From Massilia phosphatilytica (GTDB taxonomy: Bacteria > Pseudomonadota > Gammaproteobacteria > Burkholderiales > Burkholderiaceae_D), in NCBI RefSeq assembly GCF_002968015.1, contig NZ_PUIP01000009.1, forward strand, positions 1 through 64,000: a stretch of DNA of 64,000 nt, written 5' to 3'. A program made the translations under genes and the position numbers. How positions within the stretch are numbered: the stretch's first letter is position 1; every line of letters starts with the position of its first letter. This document shows positions 16,987 to 25,048 of this stretch, one piece after another. The notes beneath the pieces were generated by a model. That model made no database searches and was not told the DNA's origin. It saw nothing but the letters and a program-made list of their open reading frames with translations.

Positions 16987-19900
16987 TCAGGCGGCGCGGG
17001 TGGCGGTGCCGTCCGCGTGGAAGGCGGACACCAGTTCCGCTTCCTTGCGCTTGGCCGTCTTGAGGTTGCGTTCCTTCACGTGGCCGAAGCCGCGGATGTC
17101 TTCCGGGATGCTCGCGATCGCCACGGCCTGCGCCAGGTTCTCGGCCGTCAGCTTGGGCAGCAAGCCTTCGATCGTGCCGCGATAGTCCTGGATCAGGGCA
17201 CGCTCCATCCGGCGCTCGGCCGTGTGGCCGAACGGATCGAATGCCGTGCCGCGCAAGCCTTTCAGCTTCGCCAGCACACCGAAGGCTTTCATCAGCCACG
17301 GGCCGAATTCCTGTTTCACGAGGTGGCCTTCCTTGTCCTTCTTCGCGAACAGCGGCGGCGCCAGGTGGAATTTCAATGTCACGTCGCCTTCGAACATGCC
17401 GTCGATCTTGGCCATGAACGCCGGATCCGTGTACAGGCGCGCGACTTCGTACTCGTCCTTGTAGGCCATCAGCTTGTGCAGGTAGCGCGCGACGGCTTCC
17501 GTCAGGCGCGTGCCCTTGCCCAGCTTGTCCTCGGCAGCGCGGACCCGGTCGACGAATGCCTTGTACCCGGCGGCATAGTCGGCGTTCTGGTAGGCAGTCA
17601 AGAGTTCGACGCGGCGCTTGACGAGCTCGTCCAGCGTCTGCGCGCGCTTGAACTCGATCACCTTCGCGGGCGTGACGAGTTTTTGCACGGACGGCAGATC
17701 GTGCGCCGCCGTGCGCCCCCAGTTGAATGCAGCCTTGTTGAAGGCAACCGACACGCCATTCAACTCGATCGCCTTCATGATCGACGCTTCCTGCAGCGGC
17801 ACGTGGCCCTTCTGGAACGCGTAGCCCAGCATGAACATGTTGGTGGCGATGGCATCGCCCATCAAGGTCGTCGCGATGTGGCCGGCGTCGACGAAGTCGA
17901 CGTTGCCTTCGCCGCAAGCCTGCACGATGGCGCCGCGCGACCCTTCGGCCGGGAATTGCCAGTCCGGGTTGCGGATGAAGGCGGCGGTCGTGGCGCCGGT
18001 CCCATTGACGGCGGCCCACGTGCGGCCTTCGCCCATGCGCGACAGCGCGTCGCGGCTGGCCGTCACGATCTGGTCGCAGCCGATCACGAGGTCCGCGTTA
18101 CCGGTGCCGACGCGCGTCGAGTACAGGTCGCCCTGGCGGTCCGCCAGGCGCACGTGCGACATCACCGGACCACCCTTCTGCGCGAGGCCGCTCATGTCCA
18201 GCACGAGGGCGCCCTTGCCTTCCACGTGGGCGGCCACCGCGAGGATCTGGCCGACCGTCACGACGCCCGTGCCGCCGACGCCGGTGACGAGGATGCCGAA
18301 CGGGTTCGTCGTCGCAGGAATCTTCGGCATCGGCAGCGCCGGCGGCGCCGCGTCCGACGTGGCTTTTTTAGGTTTCTTCAACCCGCCGCCTTCGACCGTG
18401 ACGAAGCTCGGGCAGAACCCGGTCACGCACGAAAAATCCTTGTTGCACGAGGACTGGTTGATCTGGCGCTTGCGGCCCAGTTCCGTCTCCAGCGGTTCGA
18501 CGGACAGGCAGTTCGACTGCTTCGAGCAGTCGCCGCAGCCTTCGCACACGGCTTCGTTGATCACCGCGCGCTTGGCCGGATCCGGGTAGGCGCCCTTCTT
18601 CCGGCGGCGGCGCTTTTCCGACGCGCAGGTCTGGTCGTAGATCATCGCGGACACGCCCGGCATCTCGCGCAGTTCGCGCTGCACGTCCATCAGCTCCGCG
18701 CGGTGGCGCACGGTGACGCCTTCGGCCCACGGATAATCGTCCGGATACTTTTCCGGCTCGTCGGTGACGACGATGATCGGCTTGACGCCTTCGGCGGCCA
18801 GTTGGCGGCTGATCCTGGCGGGGTCGAGCGGACCGTCGACGACCTGGCCGCCCGTCATCGCGACGGCGTCGTTGTACAGGATTTTATAAGTGATGTTGAC
18901 CTTGGCCGCGACCGAGGCGCGGATCGCCAGCACGCCCGAGTGGTAATAGGTGCCGTCGCCGAGGTTCGCGAACACGTGCTTCTCGCCCGTGAACGGCGCC
19001 TGGCCGATCCACGTGACGCCTTCTCCGCCCATGTGCGTGAACGTGGACGTCTCGCGGTCCATCCACAGCACCATGTAGTGGCAGCCGATGCCGGCCATCG
19101 CGCGCGAACCTTCCGGCACCTTGGTCGAGCTGTTGTGCGGACAGCCGGAGCAGAAGTACGGGATGCGGTCCGTCTCCGGGTTCGCCTTCGGGATGTTCTT
19201 GAGGATCAGTTCCTTCGCTTCGAGGAAGGCGATGCGCTCTTTGACGCGTTGTTCGACCGGGTGGCCGGCGCAGTAGTGCGAGATGCGCGACGCGATCGCG
19301 CGCGCGACCTGGGCCGGATTCAATTCATAGTTCGCCGACAGCAGCCAGTCGCCCTGGCCGGAGCGGTTCTTGACGCTCCACTCGCCGGCGTCGTCGAACT
19401 TGCCGACGACGCGCGGACGCTCGCCGTCCGGCAGGTTGTACAACTCTTCCTTCAGCGCGTATTCGAGCACTTGCCGCTTTTCCTCGACGACGAGGATCTC
19501 GTCCAGGCCGCGCGCGAATTCGTGCACGCCCACCGAGTCCAGCGGCCACGTCATGCCGACCTTGTAGACGCGCAGGCCGATCTCGCGCGCGTCCTGCTCG
19601 TCGATGCCGAGGTCGGCGAGCGCCTGGCGCGTGTCGAGGTAGGACTTGCCCGCAGTGATGATGCCGATCCTCGGCGCCGGGCTGTCCCAGATGATCTGGT
19701 TGAGTTTATTGGCGCGCGCATAGGCCAGCGCGGCATACCACTTGTAGTGGTTCATGCGCACTTCCTGGTCCAGCACGGCGTCCGGCCAGCGGATGTTCAG
19801 GCCGCCCGGCGGCATCTCGAAGTCGGTGGGCAGGATGGTCTGCACGCGGTCCGGGTCGAGGTCGACGACGGCGCCCGATTCGATGATGTCGGTCACGCAT

Positions 19901-20535
19901 TTCATCGACACCCACAATCCGCTGTAGCGGCTCATCGCCCATGCGTGCAGGCCGTAGTCGATGTATTCCTGCACGGACGACGGGTACAGCACGGGGATGC
20001 CGCAGTGGTGCAGGATGTGGTCGGACTGGTGCGCGGTCGACGACGATTTCGCCGCGTGGTCGTCGCCCGCCAGCACGAGCACGCCGCCGTTCTTCGCCGA
20101 GCCCGCGTTGTTGCCGTGTTTAAAAACGTCGCCGCAGCGGTCCACGCCGGGGCCCTTGCCGTACCACATGGCGAACACGCCGTCGTACTTCGCATCCTTG
20201 AACAGATTGGTCTGCTGCGTGCCCCAGACGGCCGTCGCCGCGAGGTCTTCGTTCATGCCGGGGTGGAAATGGACGTGGTGCGATTCCAGGTGTTTCTTTG
20301 CCTTCCACGCGGTCTGGTCGACCTGGGTGACGGGCGAGCCGCGGTAGCCGGTGATATAGCCTGCCGTGTTCAGGCCCGCCTTCAGGTCGCGTTCGCGCTG
20401 CAGCATCGGCAGGCGGATCAGCGCCTGGGTGCCGGTCATGAAGGCGCGGCCGCGCTCGAGCGTCCATTTGTCGTCGAGCGTGATGTCGTGCGGGGGTAGC
20501 GGTTCCAGCTGGCTGCGGTCCAGGGGGGCGTTCAT
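16987..20535 (-). CDS. Indolepyruvate ferredoxin oxidoreductase, fused alpha-gamma type
   Basis: 1182 residues joining in one chain the subunits that archaea carry as IorA and IorB. It oxidatively decarboxylates aryl pyruvates (from Trp, Phe, Tyr catabolism) to acyl-CoA, reducing ferredoxin. The N-terminal half carries the pyruvate-oxidoreductase fold and the TPP-binding C-terminal part (GEGVTWIGQAPF, FANLGDGTYYHSG). Cysteines sit in CSGCPHNSS and in CEGCGDCSKQSNC, the latter suited to one 4Fe-4S cluster. The gamma domain begins at GILVTGVGGTGVVTVGQIL. It is divergent from an Lrp/AsnC-type regulator. A TATACT -10 sequence on its strand lies at 20575-20580. Confidence 0.93.
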   Translation of the reverse strand: MNAPLDRSQLEPLPPHDITLDDKWTLERGRAFMTGTQALIRLPMLQRERDLKAGLNTAGYITGYRGSPVTQVDQTAWKAKKHLESHHVHFHPGMNEDLAATAVWGTQQTNLFKDAKYDGVFAMWYGKGPGVDRCGDVFKHGNNAGSAKNGGVLVLAGDDHAAKSSSTAHQSDHILHHCGIPVLYPSSVQEYIDYGLHAWAMSRYSGLWVSMKCVTDIIESGAVVDLDPDRVQTILPTDFEMPPGGLNIRWPDAVLDQEVRMNHYKWYAALAYARANKLNQIIWDSPAPRIGIITAGKSYLDTRQALADLGIDEQDAREIGLRVYKVGMTWPLDSVGVHEFARGLDEILVVEEKRQVLEYALKEELYNLPDGERPRVVGKFDDAGEWSVKNRSGQGDWLLSANYELNPAQVARAIASRISHYCAGHPVEQRVKERIAFLEAKELILKNIPKANPETDRIPYFCSGCPHNSSTKVPEGSRAMAGIGCHYMVLWMDRETSTFTHMGGEGVTWIGQAPFTGEKHVFANLGDGTYYHSGVLAIRASVAAKVNITYKILYNDAVAMTGGQVVDGPLDPARISRQLAAEGVKPIIVVTDEPEKYPDDYPWAEGVTVRHRAELMDVQRELREMPGVSAMIYDQTCASEKRRRRKKGAYPDPAKRAVINEAVCEGCGDCSKQSNCLSVEPLETELGRKRQINQSSCNKDFSCVTGFCPSFVTVEGGGLKKPKKATSDAAPPALPMPKIPATTNPFGILVTGVGGTGVVTVGQILAVAAHVEGKGALVLDMSGLAQKGGPVMSHVRLADRQGDLYSTRVGTGNADLVIGCDQIVTASRDALSRMGEGRTWAAVNGTGATTAAFIRNPDWQFPAEGSRGAIVQACGEGNVDFVDAGHIATTLMGDAIATNMFMLGYAFQKGHVPLQEASIMKAIELNGVSVAFNKAAFNWGRTAAHDLPSVQKLVTPAKVIEFKRAQTLDELVKRRVELLTAYQNADYAAGYKAFVDRVRAAEDKLGKGTRLTEAVARYLHKLMAYKDEYEVARLYTDPAFMAKIDGMFEGDVTLKFHLAPPLFAKKDKEGHLVKQEFGPWLMKAFGVLAKLKGLRGTAFDPFGHTAERRMERALIQDYRGTIEGLLPKLTAENLAQAVAIASIPEDIRGFGHVKERNLKTAKRKEAELVSAFHADGTATRAA

Positions 20536-20633
20536 GCGCGTCTCCGATTATGTTTGTGGTTTTCGGTTGCGGCCAGTATAGACCTGCACCCCCAGCATTA
20601 AATTTCAATGAATTCCCCCCGTCAGACGATTTG

Positions 20634-20648
20634 CGCAATAAAATTGCG
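20634..20648. promoter_or_regulatory. Inverted repeat, possible Lrp/AsnC-type operator
   Basis: CGCAAT-AAA-ATTGCG is a perfect 6+6 palindrome, in the 139-base space between the oxidoreductase and the regulator, ending 26 bases before the regulator ATG. An AT-rich centre with symmetric arms fits Lrp-family sites, and autoregulation plus control of the divergent gene would be usual. Binding is inference. Confidence 0.5.
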
Positions 20649-20674
20649 AGGTGCGCGAGTCCTGTGGAGAATTC

Positions 20675-21175
20675 ATGTCAAAAATCGAGCTGGATAAAAC
20701 CGATCGCAAAATCCTGGCCATCCTCCAGTCGGATGGCCGCCTGTCGAACCAGGACGTGGCCGAGCGCGTCAGCCTGTCGCCGTCGCCCTGCCTGCGCCGC
20801 ATCAAGCGGCTGGAAGAGGCCGGTGTCATCCGGCAATATGTCGCCCTGCTCGATCCCGACAAGCTGGGCCTGGGCCTGCTGGCCTATGTAAATGTCCGCC
20901 TGGAAAAACACAGCGAAGGCGCGGCGAATGCGCGCGTGCCGGCCACGTCGCCGCGCTTCGAATTCGCCCAGGCCGTGTCGACCTGGCCGGAAGTGGTGGC
21001 CTGCTATGCGATGACGGGGGAGATGGATTTCCTGCTGCGCGTGCACGTGGAAGACATGGACCACTTCTCGCGGTTCATGATGAGCACCTTGCTGCGCCAC
21101 CCGGCCGTGCTGGACGTCAAGTCGAGCTTCGCCCTGCAACGCATCAAGGAAACGACGGCGCTGCCCATCGTTTGA
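20675..21175 (+). CDS. Lrp/AsnC-family transcriptional regulator
   Basis: 166 residues. The N-terminal helix-turn-helix reads LDKTDRKILAILQSDGRLSNQDVAERV with the recognition helix SPSPCLRRIKRLEEAGVI. It is followed by a RAM effector-binding domain (VVACYAMTGEMDFLLRVHVEDMDHFSRFM) that forms octamers and binds amino acids in this family. The start chosen at 20675 has GGAGA seven bases upstream; an in-frame ATG eight codons earlier lacks one. Its divergent partner oxidises aromatic 2-oxo acids, so an aromatic amino acid or its keto acid is the probable effector (inference). Confidence 0.92.
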   Translation: MSKIELDKTDRKILAILQSDGRLSNQDVAERVSLSPSPCLRRIKRLEEAGVIRQYVALLDPDKLGLGLLAYVNVRLEKHSEGAANARVPATSPRFEFAQAVSTWPEVVACYAMTGEMDFLLRVHVEDMDHFSRFMMSTLLRHPAVLDVKSSFALQRIKETTALPIV

Positions 21176-21224
21176 GAGTGTTTAGTAATAAGCACGAAAC
21201 TTGCGGGCCGATGCGCACGCACGT

Positions 21225-21253
21225 TTGACCATCCATTACGTCGTCGGTAATCT
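21225..21253 (+). promoter_or_regulatory. Sigma-70-like promoter of the small-RNA candidate
   Basis: TTGACC (21225-21230), a 17-base spacer and TAATCT (21248-21253) lie in the non-coding gap downstream of the regulator gene. Five of six -35 positions and four of six -10 positions fit consensus. There is no open reading frame start with a ribosome site behind it; a stem-loop-rich stretch ending in a terminator follows. Confidence 0.6.
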
Positions 21254-21259
21254 CGATCT

Positions 21260-21369
21260 GGTCTCGGCCCGGCCGTCGCTTCAGGGCGGCGGCCGGTTCG
21301 TCTCCAGCCGGGTGGGCCGGCTCTCTTTCCGATGTACCGGGCACCAGGCCCGGTCCGTCGGTTTTTTTT
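21260..21369 (+). ncRNA. Candidate trans-acting small RNA (about 110 nt), undescribed
   Basis: Between the promoter at 21225-21253 and the T-run at 21362-21369 are three consecutive stem-loops. Hairpin 1 pairs 21269-21279 with 21286-21296 (11 bp, one wobble). Hairpin 2 pairs 21306-21311 with 21317-21322 (AGCCGG/CCGGCT). Hairpin 3 pairs 21329-21342 with 21348-21361 (14 positions, one mismatch) and runs into eight T. Single-stranded pyrimidine-rich linkers (TTCGTCTCC, CTCTTT) separate them and could pair with purine-rich ribosome sites. I do not recognise it as a known Rfam family. A long 3' untranslated region of the regulator gene is the main alternative. Confidence 0.55.
21329..21369 (+). 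terminator. Intrinsic terminator of the small-RNA candidate / regulator gene
   Basis: A stem of 14 positions (one mismatch, one wobble) with a five-base loop ACCAG is followed at once by TTTTTTTT at 21362-21369. It also marks the convergent boundary with the esterase gene, whose stop is at 21375. Confidence 0.85.
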
Positions 21370-21374
21370 GGCCG

Positions 21375-22424
21375 TTACCAGCCGGCGATACGGCGCAGTT
21401 GCGGCAGCAGCTCGGCCGCCATGACGGCATGCTGCGCCGTCGTCGGGTGGCCATTGACGGCGTCACCGGGCTGGTAAGCCACCGGTGCGAGCAGGTGCAA
21501 GCGTTGATCGCCCACGCGGCCCATCGCCTCCTTGAGATAGCCAATCAGCGCCGCCTTCTTGTCGCCGTCCAGCAGCACGCCTTCCGTCAGCGCGATCTGC
21601 GCGTGCGGATGGTCGCGCAGCACGCGGCGCAGCAAGGCCGTGTACGTGTCGACATAGGCCGCGCGCTCCGGAATGCCGGGGTTGAAGTCATTGGTACCGA
21701 TCGCGATGACAATCAGGTCCGGAGCGTAATCGGCCTGGCTCCACCGCACCGGATGGGCGGCATCGGCGATGGCGAGGTCGTAGTACGCGGGCAGCTGGAA
21801 CTCGTCGGTACGGCCGTTCCAGCTGCGCACGAGCCCCCGGCCGCCGTAGCAGACCAGCTGCACCTGCGCGTCGAGGGCGCGCGCAGCCAGCATGCCGTAG
21901 GACAGGCGGGGATTCGACCATTCGGGCATGTCCTTCTCGTCGGCGCCCCGCTCCATGACGGCGCCGCAGGTCACGGAATCGCCCAGCACGAGCAGGCGCC
22001 GCGCCGGCAGCGCGGGTGCCGCGCGGAACGTGCCGTCGGACGTGAAGCGCGCGATGGACGCCACGCCCAGCCACGTCTCGCCGCGGTGCACGAGTTCGAC
22101 GCGGTGCGGTCCGGGTGCCGCGCCCTTGAACACGTCGTAGCGTGTCATCTGCGGCGCCAGGCGCAGCGTGCCCGCGGGCTTGCCGTCCACGATCACGTCG
22201 ACAAGGCTGCGGGACCCGCCCGCGGCATCGACGGCGAGCCGCGTGCCGTCGACGTTCAGCAGCAGGGTCACGCCGGCATAGCCGAAGCGCACCACGCCAT
22301 CGGGTTCGGCCACCGTGCGGCCCATGCGGGCCACGTGGGTGTCGGCGGCGGTAATCGTCTGCTCGGCGGCCGCCGCAGCCGCGCATACGGTCAGCAGCGC
22401 GGCAATGAGCGGCCGACGCATCAT
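21375..22424 (-). CDS. Secreted SGNH/GDSL acetyl esterase, CE2-like
   Basis: 349 residues with a signal peptide (MMRRPLIAALLTVCAAAAAAEQ). A beta-rich N-terminal domain (about 25-140) precedes an SGNH hydrolase: the nucleophile Ser in VLGDSVTCGAV, Gly/Asn positions in YGGRGL and IGTNDFN, and the catalytic His in NGHPTTAQH. The jelly-roll plus SGNH arrangement is that of carbohydrate esterase family 2, which removes acetyl groups from xylan and mannan. It is the last gene of the mannan operon; its ATG overlaps the GH27 stop (ATGA). Deacetylation of glucomannan is the probable task. Confidence 0.82.
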   Translation of the reverse strand: MMRRPLIAALLTVCAAAAAAEQTITAADTHVARMGRTVAEPDGVVRFGYAGVTLLLNVDGTRLAVDAAGGSRSLVDVIVDGKPAGTLRLAPQMTRYDVFKGAAPGPHRVELVHRGETWLGVASIARFTSDGTFRAAPALPARRLLVLGDSVTCGAVMERGADEKDMPEWSNPRLSYGMLAARALDAQVQLVCYGGRGLVRSWNGRTDEFQLPAYYDLAIADAAHPVRWSQADYAPDLIVIAIGTNDFNPGIPERAAYVDTYTALLRRVLRDHPHAQIALTEGVLLDGDKKAALIGYLKEAMGRVGDQRLHLLAPVAYQPGDAVNGHPTTAQHAVMAAELLPQLRRIAGW

Positions 22425-23635
22425 GCGCCCTTCTTCAGGCGCAGCAGCAGCACGCCGTGCGACGGCACGGTCGCGTCGAGACGTTTGCTCGTGTCGCCCG
22501 TCTTGCCGGTCCACGCATCCGTCCACTGCCAGGTCGCCTTCTTGAAGTCGACTTCGCGCTTGGACAGGTCGTCGTTGATCGCGTTCTGCTTCCAGTCATA
22601 GTGCAGCGGCAGCGCAGACTCGCCGCGGTTCAGCACCATGAAGGCCCATTCGTCGTTGGCGAGCGGCTTGGCCCACAGTTCGACGGGGCCCTGTTTCCAG
22701 AAGCGCAGCGCCGGCACACCCAGCGGGTCCTGGTTGAGGGCGATGACGTCGCGGCGGCCGATGATCTTCCTGACCGAGTCCGGCATCGAACGCAGGTCGT
22801 TGCCGAGGATCAGGGGCGAGTTCAGCATGGCCCAGATCGAGAAGTGCGCGCGGTCCTCGTCTTCCGTCATGCCCATGCCGACTTCCAGCATGTCCATGTC
22901 GTTCCAGTGGCCCGGACCCGCGTGCTTGCGCAGGCCCGCCTGCATGTCGAGGATGCGCATCACGCCCCACGCCGACCACGAGCCGGCGCTCTTTTCGCAA
23001 TCCCAGCACGGGTAGATATCGCCCGTCGTGCGCCACGAGTGGCCGACGTCGGCCGCCCATTCCCACGGCTTGTTGTCGCCCCATTCACAGATGCTGAAGA
23101 GGATCGGGCGGTTGGCCGCGCGGATCGCGTCGCGCATCGTCGTGTACGCGCCGACCGCGTTCAGGCCCTTGCTTTCGCACCAGTCGTATTTCAGGTAGTC
23201 GATGCCCCAGGCGGCGTACGTCTTCGCATCCTGGTACTCGTGGCCACGGCTGCCGGGACGGCCGCCGCAGGTCTTGTCGCCGACGTCCGAATAGATGCCC
23301 AGCTTGAGACCGCGCGCATGCACGTAGTCGGACAGCGCCTTCATCCCGGACGGGAAGCGTTGCGGGTCCGCCTGGATGTCGCCATGTTCGTCGCGCGCGC
23401 CGTGCCAGCAGTCGTCGATGTTGATGTACTGGTAGCCCGCGTCCTTCAGGCCCAGCTTGACCATCGCGTCGGCCGTCTCGCGGATCAGTTTTTCGTCGAT
23501 GTCGCAGGCGAATTTGTTCCAGCTGTTCCAGCCCATCTGCGGCGTGGCCGCGAGGCCGTCGAATTTCTGCGCCCAGGCCGCGGCCGGGGACGCCGCGATG
23601 GTGGCGGCAAGGATCAGGGAGGCACTACGTTTCAC
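22421..23635 (-). CDS. Secreted GH27 alpha-galactosidase
   Basis: 404 residues with a signal peptide (MKRSASLILAATIAASPAAAWA). GH27 landmarks are TPQMGWNSWNKFACDI, YINIDDCWHG, the nucleophile Asp in YLKYDWCESKG and the acid/base Asp in SWRTTGDIY, plus GHWNDMDMLEVG. A C-terminal beta-sandwich follows (LNRGESALPLHYDW). The start is GTG: the GH5 stop and this start share a base (TAGTG), so it relies on translational coupling. Its expected job is to remove alpha-1,6-galactose side chains from galactomannan before or during backbone cutting. Confidence 0.92.
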   Translation of the reverse strand: MKRSASLILAATIAASPAAAWAQKFDGLAATPQMGWNSWNKFACDIDEKLIRETADAMVKLGLKDAGYQYINIDDCWHGARDEHGDIQADPQRFPSGMKALSDYVHARGLKLGIYSDVGDKTCGGRPGSRGHEYQDAKTYAAWGIDYLKYDWCESKGLNAVGAYTTMRDAIRAANRPILFSICEWGDNKPWEWAADVGHSWRTTGDIYPCWDCEKSAGSWSAWGVMRILDMQAGLRKHAGPGHWNDMDMLEVGMGMTEDEDRAHFSIWAMLNSPLILGNDLRSMPDSVRKIIGRRDVIALNQDPLGVPALRFWKQGPVELWAKPLANDEWAFMVLNRGESALPLHYDWKQNAINDDLSKREVDFKKATWQWTDAWTGKTGDTSKRLDATVPSHGVLLLRLKKGA

Positions 23636-24960
23636 TATTTTGCTCCAATTGTCTTCAGGCGTTTATCGTGGTCCGCGATCAGCTTGAGCGAGCTGGCATC
23701 GCTGTCGAACACGGAATAAAGGCCCTGCTCTTCCTGCGGCGGATCGCCGACGAAATCGTTACCCGGCTTCCACCAGTAATCCGCATTGGCCGCACGCCCC
23801 GCACCACCCCAGGCCCAGAAGTTCCAGCCGGCGACCGGATCGCCCGCTGCCGCGCGCTTCTCCAGGGTCGTGAAGACTTCGTTGTAGAAGCGGTCGCGCA
23901 CCTTGGTCGAGGCCTTGATGTCGAAGGAACCCCCGTCGCGGTTCAGGCCGAACTCCTCCAGCACGATCGGCTTGCCCAACTTTTTGGCGTAGTCGACGTG
24001 CACGTTCAGGTAGTGGCTGGCCTTCTCCATCATGCCATTCCACGTGGCGTCGGGCTTCTTCGGATCGAACCAGCCCCAGTTCGTCGGCCACAGGTGGTAC
24101 GTCAGGTAGGCGATGTCCGGCGTGCGGTGCGCATCCAGGTACAGCTGCCCATCCTGCGCGGAACCGGCGAGGCCTTCGCTGCCCGTGCTGACCATGTGGT
24201 GCGCGTCGAGCGAGCGGATGTAGTGGGCGGTGTCCGCGACCCACTTCACGTACGTCGCCTTTTCCTGCGGCGTGGATTTGCTGTTGCCGGGACGCGGTTC
24301 GTTCGCGAGCTGCCACGACAGGATCGTCGGGTCGTCGCGGTACGGTTTCTTCGTCACCGTGTTCGTGCGCTGGACGATCTTCGCGATCACGTTGCGGTAT
24401 TCAGCCTGGGCGCGGGCGTTCGTGTAGAACGTCGCGTTTTCGGCCATGTAGCGTTCGTAGTCCTTGCTCACGTTGGGATCGTGCGCGGGCGAGCCGGTGA
24501 ACCAGTTCAGGTACTGGGTCATCCCGCCGGACCACTGCCAGAAATTATTCAGGTAGAGCACGGCCGTCATGTCACGCTTGGCCAGTTCGGCCATCATGAA
24601 GTCCAGGCCCTGCAGCAGTTGCTCGTCGTACTGCCCGGGCGCGCTCGTCGTGGCGGGGCTGACGGCGCTTTTCATTGCCGTCTTTTCCGACACGGCCAGC
24701 ACGCGCACGTTGTTGATGCCGAGCGCCTTCATGCGGTCCAGCTCCTTGACGAGGCGGGCCCGCTGGCCCACGCCCGTCGGGGCGCCAAGGTAGCCGCCAT
24801 ACCAGAAGTTCGCACCGGCGATCATGTAGCGCTGGCCGTTGCGTTCGAAATGGCTGTCCTTGACGGCCACGAAGCCGTTGTTGTCTGCATGGGCTGCGCC
24901 TGCCATCAGCAGGGTGGCGGCCACGGAGAACTTGCTCAAAATGCCGAACTTGCGTTGCAT
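23635..24960 (-). CDS. Secreted GH5 (subfamily 7-like) endo-beta-1,4-mannanase
   Basis: 441 residues with a signal peptide ending in GAAHA. The (beta/alpha)8 catalytic domain shows NNVRVLAVSEK, the acid/base Glu in ILSWQLANEPRPGN and the nucleophile Glu in KPIVLEEFGLNRDGG, with the YHLWPTNWGW segment also seen in mannanases. This pattern is that of GH5_7, which cuts internal mannan and glucomannan bonds. The next gene, GH27, begins in its stop codon. It sits 88 bases downstream of GH3, behind an intercistronic hairpin at 25014-25033. Confidence 0.9.
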   Translation of the reverse strand: MQRKFGILSKFSVAATLLMAGAAHADNNGFVAVKDSHFERNGQRYMIAGANFWYGGYLGAPTGVGQRARLVKELDRMKALGINNVRVLAVSEKTAMKSAVSPATTSAPGQYDEQLLQGLDFMMAELAKRDMTAVLYLNNFWQWSGGMTQYLNWFTGSPAHDPNVSKDYERYMAENATFYTNARAQAEYRNVIAKIVQRTNTVTKKPYRDDPTILSWQLANEPRPGNSKSTPQEKATYVKWVADTAHYIRSLDAHHMVSTGSEGLAGSAQDGQLYLDAHRTPDIAYLTYHLWPTNWGWFDPKKPDATWNGMMEKASHYLNVHVDYAKKLGKPIVLEEFGLNRDGGSFDIKASTKVRDRFYNEVFTTLEKRAAAGDPVAGWNFWAWGGAGRAANADYWWKPGNDFVGDPPQEEQGLYSVFDSDASSLKLIADHDKRLKTIGAK

Positions 24961-25013
24961 GGTCGTAGTCTCCTCGCGCTCCTTGGGGAACGTCGTTATG
25001 GTGGATCATGCGC

Positions 25014-25033
25014 CGCCCACCGGGCGGTGGGCG
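25014..25033. repeat. Perfect intercistronic hairpin between GH3 and GH5 genes
   Basis: CGCCCACC-GGGC-GGTGGGCG, an 8-base-pair stem with a four-base loop, 15 bases after the GH3 stop. No U-tract follows on the minus strand, so it is more likely an mRNA-stabilising or processing hairpin than a terminator. Confidence 0.55.
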
Positions 25034-25048
25034 ACAGGGGGATGATGC

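Noticed and set aside
17017..20499. 1160-codon open frame on the plus strand opposite the indolepyruvate oxidoreductase gene
   Set aside because: It mirrors the coding frame of a clear enzyme gene, is dominated by Arg/Ala/His/Val typical of antisense of GC-rich codons, and shows no domain.
21201..22601. 466-codon plus-strand frame over the small-RNA candidate and the CE2-like esterase
   Set aside because: Composition is antisense-like and no ribosome site precedes it; the minus-strand frame has signal peptide and SGNH motifs.
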